From: Arthrobacter silvisoli
Lineage (GTDB): Bacteria; Actinomycetota; Actinomycetes; Actinomycetales; Micrococcaceae
Assembly (NCBI RefSeq): GCF_003369445.1
Contig: NZ_QRCU01000007.1
Span: forward strand, 28,599 to 92,598
DNA length: 64,000 nucleotides
Reading direction: 5' to 3'
A program made the position numbers and the translations under genes. Below, in pieces: positions 51,055 through 61,643 of the stretch (position 1 is its first letter; the number at the start of each line of letters is the position of its first letter). The notes beneath the pieces were generated by a model that was given only the letters and a program-made list of their open reading frames with translations, was not told the DNA's origin and did not search any database.

Positions 51055-52038
51055 ATGGTGAGGATCCTTCCTCGTGATGTCCTCCGGGGACGCCCGACGG
51101 TGACCACCTCAGACGTCGAGGATGCCCACCAAAAGATTGCCGAACTGTTCTGCCGGCATGATCTCGTTCCGCAAGCCCGGGGGACATCCGTTGACATGAA
51201 ACTGCGGTCGCTTCATCGCGGCGACGTCGGGATCGAGTACCTTGACTACGGTGCCGAGGTGCGCATCAATCCGGAGGGCCTGGAGGATTTCCATCTGATC
51301 CAGATTCCCCTCTCCGGCCACGCCCTCATGCAAGTGGGTAAGGATGTGGTCGAGTCGAGCCCGAAGCTTGCAACGGTTCCGCCGGTCGACCGCCCGTTCT
51401 CGATGACCTGGGATGCTGGAACCCCGCATTTGATTGTTTACGTGCGGCGCCGCGCGCTCGCCTCCGTCGCAGAGCAACTCTATGGGGACAGCCCGCAAGG
51501 CGGCGTCAACCTCGGCTACGCGATGGACCTCAACGGTTCCCTGGGTCGCGCGTTCCTGAGGTCCGTCGTCGAACTCCACGACGACATGATCAGCGAGCCG
51601 GGACGCGGGGCTCCCGCCTTTGTCCAAAACCTCCTTGCCGACACCATGCTGTCGCGGCTGCTGATGGCCATGGAGAACAAACCTGCCGACGGCGACGTCC
51701 GGAATCCGGGTGCAGAGAGCAAATTGATCCGGCGGTTCCGCGAGCTCCTGGATCGACACGCATCCGAGGACCTTGCGGTGCCGGACATGGCAGAGAACCT
51801 TGGCGTCTCCGTCCGCACCCTCCAGTTGGCCCTGCGCGCCGAAGTCGGGGCAACCCCTTCGGAACTGCTTAGGCGGGTCCGGCTGGATCGGGCCCGCGAA
51901 ATGCTGCTTGAAGCGGAGCCCGGTCAGGAGAACATCGTTTCGATCGCGGAGCGCTGCGGCTTCTCGCACCAGGGACGCTTCTCCGCCACGTACCTGGAAA
52001 CATTCGGCGAACTTCCCTCCGAAACCCTGCGCCGGTGA
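51055..52038 (+). CDS. AraC-family transcriptional regulator
   Basis: AraC/XylS regulator of 327 aa. The N-terminal AraC-binding-like domain contains DFHLIQIPLSGHALMQVGKDVVESSPKLATVPPVDRPFSMTW. The C-terminal double HTH (about 235-325) contains DLAVPDMAENLGVSVRTLQLALRAEVGATPSELLRRVRLDRAREMLLE and SIAERCGFSHQGRFSATYLETFGELPSETL. The ATG at 51055 is chosen (CAGGTG upstream); the frame is open back to 50941. This arrangement, divergent from the indole oxidation operon, is typical of XylS/FeaR-like activators of aromatic or amine catabolism. Confidence 0.85.
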   Translation: MVRILPRDVLRGRPTVTTSDVEDAHQKIAELFCRHDLVPQARGTSVDMKLRSLHRGDVGIEYLDYGAEVRINPEGLEDFHLIQIPLSGHALMQVGKDVVESSPKLATVPPVDRPFSMTWDAGTPHLIVYVRRRALASVAEQLYGDSPQGGVNLGYAMDLNGSLGRAFLRSVVELHDDMISEPGRGAPAFVQNLLADTMLSRLLMAMENKPADGDVRNPGAESKLIRRFRELLDRHASEDLAVPDMAENLGVSVRTLQLALRAEVGATPSELLRRVRLDRAREMLLEAEPGQENIVSIAERCGFSHQGRFSATYLETFGELPSETLRR

Positions 52039-52142
52039 TTGCCGCCCCGAGGTGAGGGGCTTGTGCGAGCGCTCCGGTACGCCCTGAGCTCTGCGTCGCC
52101 GCTGTAGAAAAACGGCCTTCTCGCGTCCCCTGAATCCGCATC

Positions 52143-52246
52143 TGGTATTCCAATTTACATTCGACCTGCCTTCCATGCGGCATATCTAGTCGTAATCCGG
52201 GGAAATTATCGGTCTTTGCTGACCTGGGTATTGCCTTGGAATACCA
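52143..52246. promoter_or_regulatory. Distant inverted repeat TGGTATTCCAA / TTGGAATACCA
   Basis: TGGTATTCCAA at 52143-52153 and its exact complement TTGGAATACCA at 52236-52246 lie 93 bp apart, and a further GGTATT at 52227-52232 makes a local dyad with AATACC at 52240-52245. They precede the amidohydrolase-ABC operon and could be paired operator sites. The whole 52039-52309 interval has no gene. Confidence 0.6.
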
Positions 52247-52277
52247 AAGTCACTTACTGTGTGTATATCGAGACAAG

Positions 52278-52291
52278 GTGACGATCGTCAC
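52278..52291 (+). promoter_or_regulatory. Perfect palindrome before the amidohydrolase gene
   Basis: GTGACGATCGTCAC is a perfect 14-bp palindrome ending 19 bp before the ATG at 52310, matching TKACGNNCGTCA. It probably acts as an operator of the 52310-57522 operon, linking it to the indole island. Confidence 0.65.
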
Positions 52292-52309
52292 GGAATCGGG
52301 AGGTTTGGG

Positions 52310-53512
52310 ATGCGGGACATGCTCATCGAGCGCGTGCGGCTGGCGCATGAAGCTCCGCTGGTCGACCTGCTCATCCAGGACGGCCGTATCGCGCAGATCG
52401 AGCCGGCCGGACTCACCGACGACGCGGCTGCGGTGCGCGAGGATGGCGCCGGTGCGCTCGTGCTGCCGGGAATGGTCGACGCCCATTGCCACGTAGACAA
52501 AACGCTCTGGGGCCGCGGCTGGGTGCCGCATTCCGCGGGGCCGGTGCTCGAAGACCGGATCGCGAACGGCGAGCGCGGCCGCGCGCAGCTCGGCCTGCCG
52601 AGCCGCGACGGCATACGGGCTCTGCTTGAGCAGATGACCGCCGCAGGAACAACCCTCGCCCGCACGCACACCGACGTCGATCCCGACATCGGGCTGCGCG
52701 GCCTTGAACTCGTCGCGACGGTCGCCGAAGAGCTTGCCGAGGTGATCGACGTCGAGCAGGTCGCCTTCCCGCAAGGCGGGCTCCTGACCCGCCCCGGCAC
52801 AGCCGAGCTGCTCGAATCGGCCCTGCGGCAAGGACTGGTCGGATGCCTCGGCGGCATCGACCCCGCAGCGCTCGAGCGCGACTCGGTGCGTCACCTCGAC
52901 CTGATCTTCGGGCTCGCCGAGAGCTACGGTGCCCGCCTCGACATCCACCTGCATGAGCGCGGCACCCTCGGTGCCCACACGATGGAACTCATCATCGAGC
53001 GGGTGCTGCGGCACGGCCTTGAGGGCCGGGTCGCGATCTCGCACGGCGTGGCCCTCGTCGAGGTCGACCGCGCCCACTCCGAGCGGATCTCCCAGGGCCT
53101 CGCCGAGGCCCGGATCTCCCTGCTGACGGCGACGGTCTACAACACCCCGGTGCTGCCGGTCGCCGAGCTGCGGGGGCGCGGTGTGAACATCGGCGCGGGC
53201 AACGACGGCGTGCGCGACCTCTGGGGTCCGTACGGAAACGGCGACATGCTCGACCGCACCTTCCACCTCGCATACCGCAACGGATTCCGCACTGATGAGC
53301 AGATCGCCGCGGCCTTCGACGTGGCCGTCAGCGGCGGGGCGGTGGCCCTCGGGCGCGAACCCGCCCGGATCGAACCCGGTGCACCCGCCGATCTCTTCCT
53401 CATCGATGCCGCGAGCATCGGCGAGGCGGTAGCAGCCCGGCCGCCGCGGCGGCTCGTGCTGAAACGCGGCAGGGCCGTCGCGCGCCACGGGAGCCCCGTG
53501 CGCGCAAGCTGA
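52310..53512 (+). CDS. Cytosine-deaminase-like amidohydrolase (copy 1)
   Basis: Metal-dependent amidohydrolase of 400 aa, cytosine deaminase (CodA)-like subgroup. HxH motif in GMVDAHCHVDKTLWG, HLHERG, ISHGVAL and NDGVRDLWGPYGNGDMLDR carry the metal and catalytic residues. GGGAGG is upstream of the ATG at 52310. It is paralogous to 56326-57522; the two flank an ABC importer of amino-acid type. The combination suggests hydrolysis of an imported cyclic amide or amidine. Substrate unknown. Confidence 0.85.
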   Translation: MRDMLIERVRLAHEAPLVDLLIQDGRIAQIEPAGLTDDAAAVREDGAGALVLPGMVDAHCHVDKTLWGRGWVPHSAGPVLEDRIANGERGRAQLGLPSRDGIRALLEQMTAAGTTLARTHTDVDPDIGLRGLELVATVAEELAEVIDVEQVAFPQGGLLTRPGTAELLESALRQGLVGCLGGIDPAALERDSVRHLDLIFGLAESYGARLDIHLHERGTLGAHTMELIIERVLRHGLEGRVAISHGVALVEVDRAHSERISQGLAEARISLLTATVYNTPVLPVAELRGRGVNIGAGNDGVRDLWGPYGNGDMLDRTFHLAYRNGFRTDEQIAAAFDVAVSGGAVALGREPARIEPGAPADLFLIDAASIGEAVAARPPRRLVLKRGRAVARHGSPVRAS

Positions 53513-53598
53513 CCCTGGCCTTGGCGAGCGGTACCCTGCTCGCTTCTTCCCCCAACCCGTTCCGCATCCCGCGGAACCTCGCCCGAAAGGCAAGAACA

Positions 53599-54534
53599 AT
53601 GTCGTTCTACCGCACCACCTTCGCACGCCGCGCCGCGGCTACCCTCGCGGCCGGCAGCCTCGCCGTGCTCGCCTTTACCGGCTGCGGTGTCTCCGGTTCC
53701 TCAGCCACGGCGGCCGGAGGATCGGCGAAGCCCGCCGCCCTCGATGAGAAGGCGCCCCTCTTCAATCTGCTGCCGCAGGAGGTCAAGGACAAGGGCGTGC
53801 TCACTGTCGCCACCCAGCCTGACTTCGAACCGGCCAACTTCACGCCCGCCGGTGAAAGCGGCATCAAGGGCTACAACGTCGACCTCATGGAGGCGATGGC
53901 CAAGGAACTCGGCATCCCGGTCAAGTGGGAGAAGGTGCCCTTCGACCAGATCCTGATCGGCATGCAGAGCGGCAAGTTCGACGCCGCGATCGCCGGCATG
54001 ACCGACCGCAAGAAGAGGCAGGAACAGGTCGACTTCATCGACTACCAGTGGGCCGGCACCGTCTTCATGGTGCAGAAGGGCAACCCGAAAGGCATCACGA
54101 GCGCCGTCGACGGCGGCTGCGGTGTCAAGATCGGCGACGTCAAGGGCTCCGACGCCAACCGCCTCGTTGACCAGATGGCCGCGGCGTGCATCGCCAAGGG
54201 CAAGCCCGCCACCCAGCTCATCTCCTTCCCGAACTCGAGCGACAAGAACCTTGCACTCACCTCCGGCCGCATCGACGCCATCTTCTGGCCCGACATGGCG
54301 GTCACGGTCATCCAGCGCGAAACCGGAGACAAGCTCGAGTCGCTCCCCGTCGACTTCGAAGAGAAGGTCTACCTCGGTATGACGTTCAACAAGCAGCAGA
54401 CCAAGCTCCGCGACGCCTTCCTCAGCGCCCTCAAGGAAATCCACAAGGACGGCACCTACGGCGAGGTCCTGAAGAAGTGGGACGTCGAGGTCATCAACCT
54501 TGATACCCCCGGCATCAACCTGGCGCAGAAGTGA
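53599..54534 (+). CDS. Polar-amino-acid-type ABC transporter substrate-binding lipoprotein
   Basis: Solute-binding protein family 3 (311 aa). Signal peptide with lipobox LAFTGC (Cys about 27); mature body has [39 protein letters not shown] and [23 protein letters not shown] typical of the family. Tethered outside the membrane, it delivers a small amino-acid-like ligand to the permease. The ATG at 53599 follows AAAGG; an earlier in-frame ATG at 53521 is not used because the signal peptide would be misplaced. Confidence 0.92.
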   Translation: MSFYRTTFARRAAATLAAGSLAVLAFTGCGVSGSSATAAGGSAKPAALDEKAPLFNLLPQEVKDKGVLTVATQPDFEPANFTPAGESGIKGYNVDLMEAMAKELGIPVKWEKVPFDQILIGMQSGKFDAAIAGMTDRKKRQEQVDFIDYQWAGTVFMVQKGNPKGITSAVDGGCGVKIGDVKGSDANRLVDQMAAACIAKGKPATQLISFPNSSDKNLALTSGRIDAIFWPDMAVTVIQRETGDKLESLPVDFEEKVYLGMTFNKQQTKLRDAFLSALKEIHKDGTYGEVLKKWDVEVINLDTPGINLAQK

Positions 54535-54536
54535 TC

Positions 54537-55492
54537 ATGTCGGAGCTGAACACCTCGTCATCCCCGGCTGTGACCGGGCCGGCGCATTACGTGCGCCGGC
54601 CCGGCGACGAGCCGCCCGTGCAGGAAGCGCCGATCCACGCGAAGCGGCGGCCCCAGTACGGTCAGATCGTCACAGGGATCGTCGCTATCGCCCTGCTCGC
54701 GCTCTTCGTCCAGTCGCAGGCGCAGAACCCCAACATGGAGTGGGGCGTCACCTGGGACTACATGTTCAACCCGGTGGTTCTGCAGGGCGTCGGCGTCACG
54801 ATCCAACTGGCGCTTTTCGCCATGCTGATCTCCATCGCGCTCGCCTTCGTCATCGCCCTGATGATCCAGAGCAACAACAAGGTGGCAAGCGTCATCGGCC
54901 GCGGCTACGTCTGGTTCTTCCGCGGCGTGCCGATGCTCGTGCAGGTGCTGCTCTGGTTCAACCTCGCGGTGCTTTTCCCGACCATCCTCGGCCAGGACAC
55001 GAACACCCTGATCTCGGGCTTCACCGCGGGCCTCATCGCCCTCTCGCTCGCCGAGTCCGGCTACATGGCCGAGATCATCCGCGGCGGCATTATTTCGGTG
55101 CCCGCCGGCCAGACCGACGCGGGAGTGAGCATCGGCCTCACCCGCAACCAGGCGCTTGCACGCATCGTGCTGCCGCAGTCGATCCGGGTCATCATCCCGC
55201 CGACCGGCAACCAGTTCATCGGCATGCTGAAGGCAACCTCGCTCGTCTCGGTCATCGGCGGCAGCGATCTGCTGACACGGGTGCAGCTGATCTACGGGCA
55301 AAACTTCAAGATCCTGCCCCTGCTCATCGTGGCGGTGCTCTGGTACCTGATCCTCGTGACCGTCGCGGGCATCGGACAGCACTTCCTCGAGCGCCGCTTC
55401 AACGCCTCGCAGCCCGGCTCACGCAAGCCCCGCAAGCGCACGCCGGGCGGCCGGGCGGCGGCAACCACCACGACCACGACCGGAGGTGCGCA

Positions 55493-55496
<4 letters not shown>
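54537..55496 (+). CDS. Amino-acid ABC transporter permease
   Basis: HisM/ArtQ-type permease of 319 aa. About six TM segments; the EAA loop is [55 protein letters not shown]. The N-terminal 45 residues are cytosolic and the C-terminal tail is basic and Ala/Thr-rich. The ATG at 54537 is used; a GTG at 54531 overlaps the SBP stop and is equally possible. One permease would homodimerise. Confidence 0.9.
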
Positions 55497-56284
<788 letters not shown>

Positions 56285-56325
56285 GTCCGCCGTGTGCACT
56301 GAGTCCGGAAGATAGGAAAGACAGA

Positions 56326-57522
56326 ATGACTGACAAGAAGTTCACCCTGAGGAACGTGCGCCCGTGGGGCGCCGAAGCCTCGGACATCACCATCAGCGGT
56401 GGGGTCATCACCGAGGTGGCTCCCGCCTCGGGTGCCTCCGGGCCCGGAGACCTCGACGGCGGCGGGATGCTGGCCATCCCCGGGTTCATCAACACCCACG
56501 CCCACGTGGACAAGAGCTGGTGGGGCAAGCCGTGGGTGTCATACAGCTATTCCGACCACCCGACGGTTGAGGGCTGGATCGCGAACGAACGCGCCCAACG
56601 CGGGAACTACGACATCCCGAACGCGAACTCCGCGGCCGCGGTGTTGCGCGAGTTCCTCCGCCACGGCACCACCGCCACCCGCACGCACATCGACGTCGAC
56701 CTCGGCATCGGGTTGAAGGGCCTCGAGACGGTGCAGACCGCCGTCGCCGAACTCGACGGGGCGATCCAAGTCGAGACGGTGGCGTTCCCGCAGGACGGCG
56801 TGCTGCGCCGGCCGGGCGTGATGCAACTGCTCGACGAGGCCGCCCAGGCCGGGGCCGACAGCATCGGCGGGCTCGACCCGGGAACCATTGACGGCGACGT
56901 CGAGGGCCAGCTCGACGGGCTGTTCCAGATCGCCGTCGAGCGGGGCGTCGGCCTCGACCTGCACCTGCACGACTTCGGCTCGCTCGGCGCGTACGAATAC
57001 CGCCAGGTGATCCGCCGGACGGTCGACGCGGGCCTGCAGGGCAAGGTGAACATCTCGCACGGCTTCGCCCTGGGCACGCTGCAGCCGGGCGTGCAGGAGG
57101 AGATCATCGAGGGCCTCGCCGAGGCGGGCATCTCGTGGACCACTGTCGCCATGGGCGGCACGGCGCCGCTGCCGTGGCAGCGGATGCGGGAGCGGGGCGT
57201 TCCGCTGGGCCTGGGCACCGACGGCATCCGCGACCTGTGGTCGCCGTTCGGTGACGGGGACCTGTTGCGCGTGGCCTTCGCCTTCGCGCGCCTGCACGGG
57301 TTCCGCCACGACGACAAGCTCACCACCGCCGTCGAATACGCGACGAAGCATGGGGCGCCGTTCGTCGGACGGGAGCAGCACGACCTCGTCGCCGGGTCGC
57401 GCGCCGACGTCGTGCTCTTCGACGCCGAGAACGTGCCGGACGTGCTGGTGCGCTGCCCGCAGCGGCGCCTGGTGCTCTCCGGAGGCCGCGTCGTCGCCCG
57501 CGACGGCGACGTGCTGGTCTGA
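56326..57522 (+). CDS. Cytosine-deaminase-like amidohydrolase (copy 2)
   Basis: Amidohydrolase of 398 aa, paralog of 52310-53512: GFINTHAHVDKSWWG, DLHLHDFG, ISHGFALGT and GTDGIRDLWSPFGDGDLLR. The four-metal-ligand pattern is intact. It ends the operon at a strong hairpin. Two paralogs on either side of one transporter suggest successive steps or two related substrates (pyrimidine-like or hydantoin-like); no further evidence. Confidence 0.85.
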   Translation: MTDKKFTLRNVRPWGAEASDITISGGVITEVAPASGASGPGDLDGGGMLAIPGFINTHAHVDKSWWGKPWVSYSYSDHPTVEGWIANERAQRGNYDIPNANSAAAVLREFLRHGTTATRTHIDVDLGIGLKGLETVQTAVAELDGAIQVETVAFPQDGVLRRPGVMQLLDEAAQAGADSIGGLDPGTIDGDVEGQLDGLFQIAVERGVGLDLHLHDFGSLGAYEYRQVIRRTVDAGLQGKVNISHGFALGTLQPGVQEEIIEGLAEAGISWTTVAMGGTAPLPWQRMRERGVPLGLGTDGIRDLWSPFGDGDLLRVAFAFARLHGFRHDDKLTTAVEYATKHGAPFVGREQHDLVAGSRADVVLFDAENVPDVLVRCPQRRLVLSGGRVVARDGDVLV

Positions 57523-57550
57523 CGCGTGCTGGTCTGACGGATAGGGAGTC

Positions 57551-57590
57551 CGACGGCGGCTTCACTCCTTCCGGGGTGAAGCCGCCGTCG
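57551..57590. terminator. Bidirectional terminator hairpin
   Basis: An 18-bp stem beginning CGACGGCGGCTTCAC (57551) and closing at 57590 around a TTCC-type loop separates the convergent amidohydrolase and thioesterase genes. No T-run follows. Confidence 0.8.
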
Positions 57591-57605
57591 CGCCGGGGGG
57601 AACGG

Positions 57606-58022
57606 TTACAGCCCGGCGGCCTCGCGGATGCGCTCGGGCCAGGGCTGGGCCGCCGCCGCGCCCGCGGGCACGTGGGCGGTGGTCACTGTTCCATATGCGG
57701 CGATCCCGCCCTCGGCGGTGCCGTGCGCGTGGCCGCGGACCTCGAACGCCAGGGTCATGGAGGTACGGCCGAGCTCGCGGATTTCCACCGTGGCTGTCAC
57801 GCGCTGGCCGAACCACAGCTTGGACGTGTAGTTGATCACCTGCTGGACGCGCGGCGCGCTCGGGAAGTACCCGGGGAGCTCGAGCTGCCTGAACAGCTCG
57901 GCTTCCGCTGCCTCGACCCACCGCACGATGGCGGAGTTGTGCTGGTGGCCGGAGGCATCGGTGTCCACCCATTCCACCGTGCGTTCGATGCTGGCGTGCG
58001 GGCCCCGCGGTGCGTCGTTCAT
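57606..58022 (-). CDS. Hot-dog-fold acyl-CoA thioesterase
   Basis: 4HBT/YbgC-type thioesterase of 138 aa: ERTVEWVDTDASGHQHNSAIVRWVEAAEAELFRQL contains the catalytic Asp/His region; INYTSKLWFGQRVTATVEIRELGRTSMTLAFEV follows. Start at 58022; the open frame continues upstream to 58121 without conserved sequence. TTGTATATATTTGC lies just upstream on the minus strand. It could hydrolyse an aryl- or acyl-CoA; no operon partners. Confidence 0.82.
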   Translation of the reverse strand: MNDAPRGPHASIERTVEWVDTDASGHQHNSAIVRWVEAAEAELFRQLELPGYFPSAPRVQQVINYTSKLWFGQRVTATVEIRELGRTSMTLAFEVRGHAHGTAEGGIAAYGTVTTAHVPAGAAAAQPWPERIREAAGL

Positions 58023-58074
58023 GGTGCAAATATATACAATGAGTGACGGCCGTTCACATAATGCCACATGGCGC

Positions 58075-61000
58075 CTACTCGGAGAACAGCCCCGCGAGGT
58101 CATCGGCGGTGAGTGAACCACCGGCCAGGGCGTCGCCCTCCATGACGTCGGCGAACAGCTGGGACTTCCTGGCCTTCAGTGCCATGACCTTTTCCTCGAT
58201 GGTGTCCTTGGCCACCAGCCGGTACACCATGACGTTGCGGTTCTGGCCGATCCGGTGCGTGCGGTCCACGGCCTGGGCTTCGGAAGCCGGGTTCCACCAC
58301 GGGTCCAGCAGGAACACGTAGTCCGCCTCGGTGAGGTTCAGTCCAAAGCCGCCGGCCTTCAAGGAAATCAGGAACACCGGCGCGGCGCCGTTCTTGAACT
58401 CGCTGACGACGTCGGCCCGGTTCCGGGTGCTGCCGTCCAGGTAGCAGTACTCCACGTCCTCGGCATCCAGCCGTTCGCGGACCTTGCCGAGGAACCCGGT
58501 GAACTGGCTGAAGATCAGGGCCCGGTGCCCTTCGGCGATGATGTCCTCAAGCTGCTCGAACAGCACGTCCAGCTTGGAGGAGCGCACCGCTGACAGGGAC
58601 TCGTCCACCAGCGAGGCGTCCAGGCTCAGCTGCCGCAGCAGGGTGAGGGACTGGAAGATGGTGAAGCGGTTCTTGTTGACGTCGTCGATCAGGCCCAGGA
58701 TCTTTTGCCGCTCCCGCTGCAGGTGGGTCTGGTACACCTTGTGGTGGCGCGGGTTGAGCACCACTTCGAGGACCTGTTCCTGCTTGGGCGGCAGGTCCTT
58801 GATGACCTGTTCCTTGGTGCGGCGCATCATCAGCGGGCGCACCCTTCGCCGCAGCTTGTCCAGCTGTGCCGTGTCGCCGTTCTTCTCCACCGGCTTCTGG
58901 TAGTTCTCAGCGAAGCGTTTGGGGGAGGAGAACAGCCCCGGCGCCACGATCGAGGTGAGTGCCCAGAACTCCATGAGGTTGTTCTCCAGCGGCGTGCCCG
59001 TGATGGCCAGCTTGAACGCCGCCGGCAGCTTCCGCGCGCACTGGTACGCCTTGGACTGGTGGTTCTTCACGAACTGCGCCTCGTCCAGCATCAGCCCGGC
59101 CCATTGCCGGGAGGCGTACGCCTCCTCGTCGATCCGGAACAGCGCGTAGGAGGTGATCACGACGTCGGCCCCCGCCATCGCGTCCGACGGCGATGCTCCG
59201 CTTTTCGCGAAGGTTTCGGTCATGGTCCGCACGCTCAGCCCGGGGGCGAAACGCTGTGCCTCGGCGGCCCAGTTGCCCACCACGGAGGTGGGGGCGACGA
59301 CGAGGAACGGCGCGGTGCCTTGTTCTGCACCATTAGCCGCCTCTTTGCCAGCCGCCTCTTTGGCGGCACAGATCAGCGCGATGGCCTGCACTGTCTTGCC
59401 CAGGCCCATGTCGTCGGCGAGGACACCGCCCAGGCTGTGCTTGTACAGGAAGCTGAGCCAGTTGAAGCCTTCCAGCTGGTATGGACGCAGCTCAGCGTTA
59501 AGGGAGGCCGGCAGCGGCAGCCCGGTCACGCCGTCGTCGAGCAGTCCGCCCACCGACTCCCGCCACGCGGCCGCCTGCTCGTCCACGATCCCCAGCTGCG
59601 CGAACTCGTCCCACAGTCCCGCTTGGAAGCGGCTGATCTGCAGGGTGCCGTCCTTGTGCGGGTGCTCCTGCAGGGCGCGGGCTTCGTCGATCAGGGCACG
59701 GAGCTGGTGCAGTTCGGGCAGGTCCAGGGAGAAGTACGCGCCGCTGGGCAGCAGCATGCGGCCCTGCCCGGCAGCCAGGGCCGAGAAGACGGCGGCGAAG
59801 GACACCGGTTCGCCTTCCAGGGTGATGACGATGCCAAGGTCGAACCAGTCGCGGTTGTCCGTGGCCTTCGTGGAGATGGAGACCACCGGCGCCTCGGAGG
59901 CCTCGCGGTAGTCGGCGATGTCGCCGCTGGTGTCCACTGTGACATCGGGCAGTTCGCGCAGCCGGGGGAGCACCTCTTCGGTGAAGGCCTGGGTGTCCAG
60001 GCCGTTCAGGTCCACCGCCGCGGCCAGCCGGGGAGCACCCCAGCCGCCACTGGAAGATTCGCCGAGCGCGGCAACCACTTCCCACGGCCGGCCGAGGCTT
60101 TCCAGGATCCGTGCCTCGGTGGCGTCGTCCCGGTAGCCGTGGTCGTCCGGGTGGCGCCACAGCGGCTGGGCCGTAACGAGCTTGCCCGCTGTGTAGTGCC
60201 ATTCCCAGTGCAGACGCACGCGGTGGTCGGCACCGTAGTTGGCCAGCAGGGACAAGCTGGGGACCGCGAGCACGGGCAGTTCCACCGACTCGTCCTTCGC
60301 GGTCAGCCGCGCACTCTGCCGCAGCTTCGGGTAGAAAGCCGTGAGGAAGCGTTCCTCGTCCTGCGCCGGGATCTGCAGCCGGGTGGCCTCGGCCACGAAG
60401 TCGAGCAGTTCCTGCGATTCCCCGCCAGCCAGGGGAGCCAGGGTGATGAGGTTCTGCGGGGACGGGACTCCGGGGAGTGCTTCGTGCCCGGTGCCGGACG
60501 GCGCGCCAGTAAAGAACAGGCCGTGCGCCGGGCGCCCGATCAGCCCCAGCGACGCCGGATCCACGGCGTCCCCGCCGATGGTGACCGACGGCGCGAGCTC
60601 CAGTCCGCCGTCGGGCGCGGTATCCGTGGCGCCGGCCCGGCTGAGGTCCAGCCCGACGACGGCGGGTTCCGCGGCGATGCGGACCGGCTCGCTGCCGCCG
60701 GAGTGCAGCAGTTCGAGGCCGATCTTTTCCGCCTCGGCGAGCAGTTCCCAGAGCTTCCTGCCCGAATAGTCGTTGAGCAGCAGCCACATGTTGGAGCCGA
60801 AGTTCCGGTGCTCGCTGCTGGAGTGGCCGGCCAGGAGTTCCCGCAGCAGTTCAAGGTGGGCCTCGTTGAATTCGCGCCTGTAGCCCAGGTAGTTCAGGTT
60901 CGTCCAGGAGGCGTCGCCCTTGATCCATTTGCCCTTGGCCCCCATCATCACGGGCCTGGCCTTGAGCTGGCGGACGCTGCGGAGGGGGTCGCGCCTGCCG

Positions 61001-61497
61001 GTGTAGGCGAAGTGCGGGGCGGGCTCCTCCACCTCGAACTGCAGGGCCAACGGCAGCCCGCGGCCGGGCTGCGGGGCGCTCCCGCCCGAAATCAGCCGGT
61101 CCAGGGCACGTTCCCAGGCGGGCCGCTGCAACGGGACAGTGCTTCCGGACGTTTGGCCGGGGGCGGGCACGCTCAGCAGCTGCGCCCGCACGGTGGGGTG
61201 GTCTTCGGCGGCGAACAGCAGGGCCGCCACATGCTTGCAGTCCTTGCGGACCGGGCAGCTGCACACGCCCACGGTGCAACTCCAGCCGGCCGGTTTGCGG
61301 ACCAGCTTCGCGGAGGTCGAATACGGTGCGGCGCCACTGCCCCGCACCTTGCCGAGCATGAGGCCGGTGCCGGCGTCGAAGGTGATGTTGCTGACGCGGC
61401 TGCCCATCGCGTACGCCAGGCCGGCCGCGAGCGAGCGGTCATTGATGGCGGGAGTTTGAATCGCCAGATCCCAGGAATCGTCTGAGTGGGAAGGCAT
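58075..61497 (-). CDS. SWIM-domain SNF2/HepA-family helicase-like ATPase
   Basis: Large DEAD-like ATPase of 1140 aa. N-terminal SWIM zinc finger CTVGVCSCPVRKDCKHVAALL (about 75-100), then a long SNF2-associated region. The helicase core runs from about 640 to the end: Walker A DDMGLGKTVQA, DEAQ box LMLDEAQF, motif III ITGTPLENNLMEF and motif VI HRIGQNRN at about 1085. It moves on double-stranded DNA, probably remodelling nucleoprotein or transcription complexes. ATG at 61497. Monocistronic. Confidence 0.93.
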   Translation of the reverse strand: MPSHSDDSWDLAIQTPAINDRSLAAGLAYAMGSRVSNITFDAGTGLMLGKVRGSGAAPYSTSAKLVRKPAGWSCTVGVCSCPVRKDCKHVAALLFAAEDHPTVRAQLLSVPAPGQTSGSTVPLQRPAWERALDRLISGGSAPQPGRGLPLALQFEVEEPAPHFAYTGRRDPLRSVRQLKARPVMMGAKGKWIKGDASWTNLNYLGYRREFNEAHLELLRELLAGHSSSEHRNFGSNMWLLLNDYSGRKLWELLAEAEKIGLELLHSGGSEPVRIAAEPAVVGLDLSRAGATDTAPDGGLELAPSVTIGGDAVDPASLGLIGRPAHGLFFTGAPSGTGHEALPGVPSPQNLITLAPLAGGESQELLDFVAEATRLQIPAQDEERFLTAFYPKLRQSARLTAKDESVELPVLAVPSLSLLANYGADHRVRLHWEWHYTAGKLVTAQPLWRHPDDHGYRDDATEARILESLGRPWEVVAALGESSSGGWGAPRLAAAVDLNGLDTQAFTEEVLPRLRELPDVTVDTSGDIADYREASEAPVVSISTKATDNRDWFDLGIVITLEGEPVSFAAVFSALAAGQGRMLLPSGAYFSLDLPELHQLRALIDEARALQEHPHKDGTLQISRFQAGLWDEFAQLGIVDEQAAAWRESVGGLLDDGVTGLPLPASLNAELRPYQLEGFNWLSFLYKHSLGGVLADDMGLGKTVQAIALICAAKEAAGKEAANGAEQGTAPFLVVAPTSVVGNWAAEAQRFAPGLSVRTMTETFAKSGASPSDAMAGADVVITSYALFRIDEEAYASRQWAGLMLDEAQFVKNHQSKAYQCARKLPAAFKLAITGTPLENNLMEFWALTSIVAPGLFSSPKRFAENYQKPVEKNGDTAQLDKLRRRVRPLMMRRTKEQVIKDLPPKQEQVLEVVLNPRHHKVYQTHLQRERQKILGLIDDVNKNRFTIFQSLTLLRQLSLDASLVDESLSAVRSSKLDVLFEQLEDIIAEGHRALIFSQFTGFLGKVRERLDAEDVEYCYLDGSTRNRADVVSEFKNGAAPVFLISLKAGGFGLNLTEADYVFLLDPWWNPASEAQAVDRTHRIGQNRNVMVYRLVAKDTIEEKVMALKARKSQLFADVMEGDALAGGSLTADDLAGLFSE

Positions 61498-61643
61498 TCG
61501 GGAAGGCTACTTTCGGCTCGGGGCTATCTATGAATCCTACTGGCCCGGCCCGGCTCGGGCCGCCGCCGAACTTTGCAGCCTTGTTTGCACACGGCAGCAG
61601 GAGGGCAGGTCCACCGGCCCGCGGGCACTACGATGAGGCAGTG

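Noticed and set aside
58023..58060. GTGACGGCCGTTCAC as a further copy of the TKACGNNCGTCA operator
   Set aside because: One extra base breaks the spacing and the right arm differs; too weak to count with the four clear copies.
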